From JBHHYS01 sp046757645 (GTDB lineage Bacteria; Acidobacteriota; Terriglobia; Acidiferrales; 2-02-FULL-67-57), in NCBI GenBank assembly GCA_046757645.1, contig JBHHYS010000098.1:1-9294 (forward strand): 9,294 bases of DNA. The letters are read 5' to 3'. A program made the translations under genes and the position numbers. The notes under the pieces were generated by a model. The model made no database searches and was not told the DNA's origin. It saw only the letters and a list, made by a program, of their open reading frames with translations. Positions 6,374 to 9,294 of this stretch are shown piece after piece. Each line of letters opens with the position of its first letter. The first letter of the stretch is position 1.

Positions 6374-6733
6374 CTAGCCGATATCGAGCCGGGCCAGCAA
6401 CTCCTCGATATTTTCGGGGGCGACTTCGATGCGCAGGCGTTCGCGCTCCAGGTCGGGGGCTTCGTCAAAGGCGCGAAACAGCCGCATCTTCACGGTCGCG
6501 TACTGTTCGGTGCCATCCAGGTGCCGGCCATGGGCGGCCGCCCAGGCCGCCAGGGCGTCGTCGCGTAGGAATAGCGGCACGGCGAAGCTGTGTTTGCGGT
6601 CGCGGGAGACGATGAAGACGTACTCGCTGCCTGGTTGTCCGGCGCGCCTCTGCCCGGGGCGGACCGTCTCGAAGTGATACTGGTAGACGTAGCCAGTCTC
6701 GGCGGAATAGCTTTTGATGCGGTGCGCGCTCAC
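6374..6733 (-). CDS. Conserved protein of unknown function, 119 aa
   Basis: A small, probably cytoplasmic protein with no signal peptide or membrane segment. I do not know its function. Visible blocks are IKSYSAETGYVYQYHF near residues 6-21, a beta-rich SEYVFIVSRDRKHSFAVPLF near 36-55, then AAWAAAHGRHLDGTEQYATV and KMRLFRAFDE, and a helical C-terminus ending IEELLARLDIG. The composition, a plausible mixed alpha/beta pattern and the lack of a better frame argue that it is real; it resembles a conserved hypothetical family I associate with Acidobacteria (memory only). The start is GTG 6733; no upstream ATG is available because an in-frame stop lies at 6782-6784. The ribosome binding site is poor. 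A perfect TTGACA lies upstream, so it has its own promoter divergent from the antiporter. Confidence 0.75.
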   Translation of the reverse strand: MSAHRIKSYSAETGYVYQYHFETVRPGQRRAGQPGSEYVFIVSRDRKHSFAVPLFLRDDALAAWAAAHGRHLDGTEQYATVKMRLFRAFDEAPDLERERLRIEVAPENIEELLARLDIG

Positions 6734-6752
6734 GGGGAGAGTCTCTTGGGTG

Positions 6753-6785
6753 ATTATTGGAGCGCGTCGCGGCGGAAGATGTCAA
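6753..6785 (-). promoter_or_regulatory. Candidate promoter for the 119-aa gene
   Basis: On the minus strand a perfect -35 TTGACA (6780-6785) is followed by TCCAAT (6756-6761) at 18 nt, or by the better AATAAT (6753-6758) at a long 21 nt. Transcription would start about 15-20 nt before the GTG, which may explain the lack of a strong ribosome binding site. Confidence 0.4.
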
Positions 6786-6801
6786 GCCAGCGGGGAGGCT
6801 G

Positions 6802-6810
6802 TGCTAAGAT
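6802..6810 (+). promoter_or_regulatory. Candidate extended -10 promoter for the antiporter
   Basis: TGCTAAGAT is a TGn extended -10 with a 4/6 core match, about 34 bases before the GTG start. No clear -35 is seen at 17 nt. It lies only about 20 bp from the divergent TTGACA box, so the two promoters may interfere with each other or share a regulator. Confidence 0.35.
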
Positions 6811-6843
6811 GAGCGGTTTCATTTTTTGAGGGAGTGACTTCTA

Positions 6844-8043
6844 GTGGAAGCCCAGTCGGTCCCAATTCTGTTCCAGATCTTCGTGATGTTCACCGCAGCC
6901 AAGCTGCTGGGGGTGGTGGGCGAGCGGTACGGGGTCCCCACGGTGATTTCGGAAATCTTCGCTGGCATCCTGATCGGGCCGTACGCGCTGAAACTGGTTG
7001 CGGTGGAAGAGTGGACGCAAGCGCTGGCGGAACTGGGCGCCATCGTGCTGTTGTTCTCCGTGGGGCTGGAGCAGAAGCTGACCGACCTGAAGAAGGTGGG
7101 CCGGACGGCACTGCTGGTGGCGGTATTGGGTGTGGCGGTGCCCTTCTTGCAAGGCTATGTATTGATGGTCCTCCTGGAGCGCAGCCAGACGGAGGCCATC
7201 TTTCTGGGCGCGGCGATGGTGGCTACCAGCGTGGGGATCACAGCCCGCGTGCTGCAAGACATGGGGGTGCTGCGCACGGTGGTGGCCACGGTGATCCTGG
7301 GCGCGGCGGTGATTGACGACATTCTGGGAATGATCGTCCTGGCGATCGTCAGTGGCCTCTCCGAAGGCGAGGGTTACATGCGGATTGTCATCGTGGCGGC
7401 TCTGGCCGTCGGGTTTACCTTGTTCATCATTCTGGTGGGCCGAGGGGCGGTGCGGCGGGTGACGCCTCAGGTGCAACGCTTCGCCGCCAGCAACCCCGCC
7501 TTTGCGCTGGCGATGATCATTTGCCTGGGCCTGTCGGTCGCCGCCGCCAAGATCCGGATTGCCGCCATCATCGGAGCGTTTTTGGCCGGGCTGGTGTTCT
7601 CCGAAGAGGAGCTGACCGCGGGCGTGAAGGAGAAGATCGGCTCCCTGTACGAGTTTCTGGTGCCCTTCTTTTTCGTCACCATGGGCATGCAGATGGATGT
7701 GAGGGTACTGGCCGATCCCAAGATCCTGCTCCTGGCGGTGGCGGTTTCCGTGCTGGCCATTCTGGGTAAGCTGGTGGGCTGCGGCCTGGGGGCCTACGGG
7801 CTGGGGTTGCGGTCAGCCGTGCAGGTGGGTGTGGGCATGGTGCCGCGGGGCGAGGTGGGCATCATCGTGGCCGCCATCGGCCTGGGACTGGCGGCGATTT
7901 CCGACGACCTCTACGCTGTGGTGATTTTCATGACCCTGGTGACCACCTTGGTGGCGCCGCCGGCGCTGAAGTATTTGTTCTCCACAACGCCCTCGGTCCC
8001 GGTGCCTTCCTCCCCGGCGAATCCTCCCAGCGACCTTCTCTAG
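6844..8043 (+). CDS. CPA2-family monovalent cation/proton antiporter, short form
   Basis: A 399-aa integral membrane protein of the CPA2 (KefB/GerN/NapA-like) superfamily, exchanging Na+ or K+ for protons across the inner membrane. About 12-13 hydrophobic segments cover nearly the whole length. Family motifs: GPYALK after segment 2; FSVGLEQKLTDLKK after segment 3; ATSVGITARVL; the ion-binding pair Asp158-Asp159 in AAVIDDILGMIVLA; and VPRGEVGII at 333-341 with Arg335 and Glu337. The Asp-Asp pair is the arrangement associated with electrogenic exchange in CPA2 members (established for NapA/NhaA; inferred here). The protein ends soon after the last segment, so it lacks the C-terminal RCK/TrkA-N domain of KefB/KefC and is not obviously glutathione- or NAD-gated. 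The start is GTG 6844 with GAGGGAG 9 nt upstream; an in-frame TGA at 6835-6837 rules out a longer start. The ion cannot be decided from sequence. Confidence 0.92.
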   Translation: MEAQSVPILFQIFVMFTAAKLLGVVGERYGVPTVISEIFAGILIGPYALKLVAVEEWTQALAELGAIVLLFSVGLEQKLTDLKKVGRTALLVAVLGVAVPFLQGYVLMVLLERSQTEAIFLGAAMVATSVGITARVLQDMGVLRTVVATVILGAAVIDDILGMIVLAIVSGLSEGEGYMRIVIVAALAVGFTLFIILVGRGAVRRVTPQVQRFAASNPAFALAMIICLGLSVAAAKIRIAAIIGAFLAGLVFSEEELTAGVKEKIGSLYEFLVPFFFVTMGMQMDVRVLADPKILLLAVAVSVLAILGKLVGCGLGAYGLGLRSAVQVGVGMVPRGEVGIIVAAIGLGLAAISDDLYAVVIFMTLVTTLVAPPALKYLFSTTPSVPVPSSPANPPSDLL

Positions 8044-8076
8044 AGCCTGTTGCATAACCTGGTTGCAGTGACGCCT

Positions 8077-8099
8077 CAGGGGCTAAAGCCCCTGTTTTT
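8077..8099 (+). terminator. Intrinsic terminator of the antiporter gene
   Basis: A perfect GC-rich stem (CAGGGGC, loop TAAA, GCCCCTG; extendable by an A-T pair to 8 bp) is followed at once by TTTTT (8095-8099), 34 bp after the stop codon. This is a textbook Rho-independent layout, and it forms the left hairpin of the palindromic element. Confidence 0.7.
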
Positions 8100-8112
8100 C
8101 TGGCCTTTCCAC

Positions 8113-8132
8113 GTCAGGGCTGAAGCCCTGAC
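8113..8132. repeat. Second hairpin of the 8047-8157 element
   Basis: A perfect 8-bp stem GTCAGGGC/GCCCTGAC with a TGAA loop. No T-tract follows in the plus direction (CCGCCATG); on the minus strand the following bases read GTGGAAAGG, also without a T-tract. It is therefore a palindrome rather than a complete terminator. Confidence 0.7.
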
Positions 8133-8194
8133 CCGCCATGCGAAGGTTATGCAACAGCTTCTAGCTCTAGGAGCGGCTCGGCCCCGGTCGGCCT

Positions 8195-9294
8195 TCATCC
8201 GCGGCGCAAAGCGTTGAACTCGGCGGCGCCTTTGCGGGAAAGGAAGGCGATGCTGTGGAGGAGGTTTTGGAGAGTGACGATGCCGACCAGCGACCCCCCC
8301 TCCAGCACCGGAATGACGGAGAGGCCGCGGCCGGTGAGTTTCTTGAAGGCGGTGGCCAGGGTGTCGCCCCGCTGGGCGGTTTCGAAGCGCGAGGTCATCA
8401 CCGCCTGGACGGAATTATTCCAGCCCTGGCCGGCAAAAGCGCGCAGCAACCCGCTGCGAGTCAGCACCCCGATGACCCGGCCCTCCGTGACCACGGGGAA
8501 GTCATCCTGCAAGGAATGCAGGGCCCGCTCCAGGGCGTCGAAGAGCGAATCGGAGGGGGCCAGGGAGTGGAACTCGGTGAGCATCACATCTTCCAGGTAG
8601 ATACGTTCCAGCGCCGATTGCAGCACGGCCACCCGCTCTTCGGCCAACGCCGCCCATAAGACGAACAGGCCAATCACCGCCAGCCAGGTTTCCCGCCCCA
8701 CCACCCCGGCCAGAATGAAGAGCAGAGAGAAGAATTGGCCGATGGCCACGGCGCGCCGGGTGGCGTCGATGTAATCCATGCGGGCGCTCAGCCAGGCCCG
8801 CAGGACGCGACCCCCGTCGAGCGGATAGGCCGGGACCAAGTTGAACAGCCCGATGTAAAGGTTCGACCAGAAGAGGCTCGCCAGAAGGGCTTCGCCGGAG
8901 AGCACGGGGCGGAAGGGGGCCCCCGGGTCAAGCACGGCGAGCAACACCCCGAGCCACAACGCCAGGACGAAGTTGGCGGCGGGGCCAGCCAGGGCGATGT
9001 GAATCTCCTGGCGGGGTTCCCGGGGCAGCTCTTCGAGCAAGGCCAAGCCGCCGATGGGCAGCAGGGTAATGGAGCGCACGCGCAGGCCGTAGCGAACGCT
9101 GACGTAGCTATGGGCCAGCTCGTGCAGCAGCACGCAGACGAAGACCAGAACGATGAAGAGCAGGCTGCGCAGCCCGCTCAGCCAACCGCGGTCCAGGGTG
9201 GCGACCAGAAACAGGAAGGCGAGCAGGAGGAGGAAGGTAAAGTGGACGCGCAGGGCGATGCCGTAAACGTTTCCGATTCGCAGCGCCCAGCGCA
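8195..9294 (-). CDS. M50 site-2-type membrane zinc protease with two CBS domains (5' end outside window)
   Basis: Intramembrane metalloprotease of the M50B/SpoIVFB-like group, which cleaves membrane-anchored substrates such as anti-sigma factors or sporulation-type proproteins. 365 residues are visible. The minus-strand frame stays open to the window edge, and its N-terminal part reads RWALRIGNVYGIALRVHF, the usual opening of this family, so the true start is probably only a few codons beyond 9294. The GTG at 9133 is internal, inside the first membrane helices and just before the zinc site. The zinc motif HELAH is encoded at 9110-9124; the third-ligand motif NLVPAYPLDGGR lies at 8807-8842. 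Further membrane segments follow, then two CBS domains (cores FPVVTEGRVIGVLTRSGLL and IPVLEGGSLVGIVTLQNLL) near the C-terminus, which in this subfamily sense adenine nucleotides (family knowledge). It converges on the antiporter gene, with the palindromic element between them. Confidence 0.94.
   Translation of the reverse strand, partial: RWALRIGNVYGIALRVHFTFLLLLAFLFLVATLDRGWLSGLRSLLFIVLVFVCVLLHELAHSYVSVRYGLRVRSITLLPIGGLALLEELPREPRQEIHIALAGPAANFVLALWLGVLLAVLDPGAPFRPVLSGEALLASLFWSNLYIGLFNLVPAYPLDGGRVLRAWLSARMDYIDATRRAVAIGQFFSLLFILAGVVGRETWLAVIGLFVLWAALAEERVAVLQSALERIYLEDVMLTEFHSLAPSDSLFDALERALHSLQDDFPVVTEGRVIGVLTRSGLLRAFAGQGWNNSVQAVMTSRFETAQRGDTLATAFKKLTGRGLSVIPVLEGGSLVGIVTLQNLLHSIAFLSRKGAAEFNALRRG

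Larger units (their letters stand above)
8047..8157. repeat. 111-bp palindromic element with 13-bp terminal inverted repeats
   Basis: The ends CTGTTGCATAACC (8047-8059) and GGTTATGCAACAG (8145-8157) are perfect 13-bp inverted repeats. Inside are two perfect hairpins: CAGGGGC/GCCCCTG with loop TAAA (8077-8094), and GTCAGGGC/GCCCTGAC with loop TGAA (8113-8132). There is no coding content. The left end begins 3 bp after the antiporter stop codon. The shape matches a non-autonomous REPIN/MITE-like element. The loop-flanking cores (GGCTAAAGCC and GGCTGAAGCC) are alike, suggesting the two hairpins derive from one ancestral palindrome. Confidence 0.65.

Overview
The window is GC-rich, densely coding bacterial DNA with no RNA gene, CRISPR array or recognisable transposase. 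The gene families and the repeat style (short intergenic palindromes with cores such as GGGGCTAAAGCCCC, and a 119-aa family I associate with Acidobacteria) suggest an Acidobacteriota-like soil or environmental bacterium. That assignment is inference, not proven by a marker gene.

Layout. (1) 113-2753, plus strand: a secreted S9-family serine peptidase (seven-bladed propeller plus alpha/beta hydrolase), followed 43 bp later by a DUF488 protein. (2) 2754-3083: a convergent intergenic stretch holding a stem-loop after the DUF488 stop, a duplicated copy of the 3' tail of the neighbouring tldE gene, and a 104-bp palindromic element with 10-bp terminal inverted repeats. (3) 3084-6042, minus strand: a tldD-tldE operon. 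TldD comes first and carries a Tat signal and a HExxxH motif; TldE follows after 10 bp, and its ribosome binding site overlaps the tldD stop codon. (4) 6043-6373: non-coding upstream region of tldD. (5) 6374-6733, minus strand: a conserved 119-aa protein of unknown function, divergent from (6) 6844-8043, plus strand: a CPA2-type cation/proton antiporter with no regulatory RCK domain. (7) 8047-8157: a second two-hairpin element, with 13-bp terminal inverted repeats, one hairpin of which also looks like the antiporter's terminator. (8) 8195 to the right edge, minus strand: an M50 site-2-type membrane zinc protease with two CBS domains, whose start lies just outside the window.

Functionally, three of the seven loci are peptide or protein hydrolases that act outside the cytoplasm or in the membrane (S9 peptidase, Tat-exported TldD/E, M50 protease). 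The S9 and TldD/E units are convergent, so they form a neighbourhood rather than an operon; a shared role in periplasmic peptide breakdown or maturation is plausible but unproven. No completely new system is evident. The most noteworthy points are the duplicated tldE tail abutting a palindromic element, the pairing of a Tat-signal TldD with a leaderless TldE, an apparent change at the expected third zinc ligand of TldD, and two structurally alike but sequence-unrelated palindromic elements at gene 3' ends.
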